Below are positions 28,487 to 28,905 of a DNA stretch of 28,905 bases, piece after piece. The stretch lies in IMG/VR virus record IMGVR_UViG_3300008266_000341, positions 1-28,905 of that record, one strand, 5' to 3'. Below the pieces are notes generated by a model. It saw nothing but the letters and a program-made list of their open reading frames with translations, searched no databases and was not told the origin of the DNA. How positions within the stretch are numbered: the stretch's first letter is position 1; each line of letters opens with the position of its first letter. The position numbers were made by a program, and so were the translations under genes. The DNA comes from a virus.

Positions 28487-28905
28487 TGGCCAAACAACTG
28501 CACGACCTGGAGGCGCCTGCCAAGGACGCCCGGTCGTTCGATGCCTGGTTCTTCGGCCTGCCCAAGGCGCAGCAGGACAAGCTGCGGGAAGGCGGCGTGC
28601 TTCCCTACCGCGAGATGGTTCAGCCTCGCCGCGTCTGCGAGGTCCAACCGTGGCGGCGTATCTGGAACTCGACCGAACAGGAGCAACGGATCGAGACGGA
28701 TTCGTTCATAAGTCGAGAGCACGTCGGGTCCATGCTCAAGGCCTTCATCGACGCGCTGGCCATGACGGACTGCTACCTTGTGCGCCGGCACGTCGAGCTC
28801 GTCAGGTGGGCGCTGGACCTACCCGGGTGTCTGCCTGCTCCCGACATCGCAAAGATGTACGGCGTGAGCAAGCAGGCCATCCACAAACGAGCCAAGCTGA
28901 TGCGC
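28486..28905 (+). CDS. HTH protein, possibly the terminase small subunit N-terminus (runs off window)
   Basis: ATG 28486 overlaps the preceding TAA by one base; 140 codons are open to the window end. A helical, Arg/Gln-rich front (DKLREGGVLPYREMVQPRRV) leads to an HTH at about 119-138 (PDIAKMYGVSKQAIHKRA), the DNA-recognition type found in small terminases and sigma factors. Its position, last before the edge, with a terminase small-subunit tail opening the window, suggests the genome continues from this gene into the terminase genes. The two pieces do not join in one frame if the edges are abutted directly, so bases are missing or they are separate genes. Confidence 0.6.
   Translation, partial: MAKQLHDLEAPAKDARSFDAWFFGLPKAQQDKLREGGVLPYREMVQPRRVCEVQPWRRIWNSTEQEQRIETDSFISREHVGSMLKAFIDALAMTDCYLVRRHVELVRWALDLPGCLPAPDIAKMYGVSKQAIHKRAKLMR

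Noticed and set aside
28903-28905. Direct circular join of window ends into one gene
   Set aside because: The right gene would continue in frame 1, which does not encode the terminase-like tail (frame 3); the direct join is wrong or bases are missing.
1-28905. CRISPR arrays, tRNA genes, integrase, transposase
   Set aside because: No repeat-spacer pattern, cloverleaf or matching protein motif was seen by eye. A scan with tRNA and CRISPR finders would be decisive.

Overview
The window reads as most of a small, GC-rich tailed bacteriophage genome of lambda-like siphovirus type. Every convincing gene lies on the + strand. They are tightly packed, with frequent ATGA or TGATG overlaps, and no gap reaches 300 bases. 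I see no integrase, CI-type repressor, DNA polymerase, tRNA, rRNA, CRISPR array or insertion sequence, which suggests a lytic phage, or one whose lysogeny genes lie elsewhere, that relies on host polymerases. The host cannot be fixed from sequence. Signal-peptide, lipoprotein and spanin-like features suggest a Gram-negative, double-membraned host. The scarcity of Shine-Dalgarno (SD) sites suggests a host that often starts translation without them; Verrucomicrobiota-like hosts are one possibility, but this is a guess.

Left half (1-14976), virion assembly: the end of a probable small terminase, a small basic protein, the GpA-type large terminase, a gpW-like connector, the lambda-B-type portal, an S49/ClpP-like prohead protease, a two-part scaffold gene with a probable internal start, the major capsid protein, a strong terminator, neck and tail-completion genes, a tail tube, a tail assembly chaperone, a short tape measure, four tail-tip genes of unknown function and a repeat-containing tail fibre.

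Middle (14980-16823), lysis-like membrane genes: a small membrane protein, a lipoprotein with a coiled coil and C-terminal membrane segments (possible spanin), a small HELIH zinc-protease-like protein, a LydA-like holin and an overlapping second membrane protein. A 146-base AT-richer junction (16824-16969) with inverted repeats separates this from the right half.

Right half (16908-28905), DNA metabolism and regulation: ATP-dependent DNA ligase, two helix-turn-helix (HTH) proteins, a secreted lytic transglycosylase, a RuvC-like resolvase, an ERF annealing protein with a RecE-like exonuclease, an SSB-like protein, a dNMP-kinase-like protein, a metallophosphoesterase and a helicase that joins a DnaB N-terminal domain to a RepA/RecA-type ATPase. 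These alternate with small coupled unknown genes. The last gene runs off the right edge and ends in an HTH, so it may be the front of the small terminase whose tail opens the window.

The most unusual signal is a DNA motif, roughly TTGCCNNNYCCGCAG, that sits 4-14 bases before the start codons of several structural genes. One copy lies inside the scaffold gene, directly before an in-frame internal ATG. Many right-half genes instead carry C/A-rich leaders such as TTTCCCAACCCAAACCGCAC. Both leader types lack SD sites, although at least two other genes have perfect ones.
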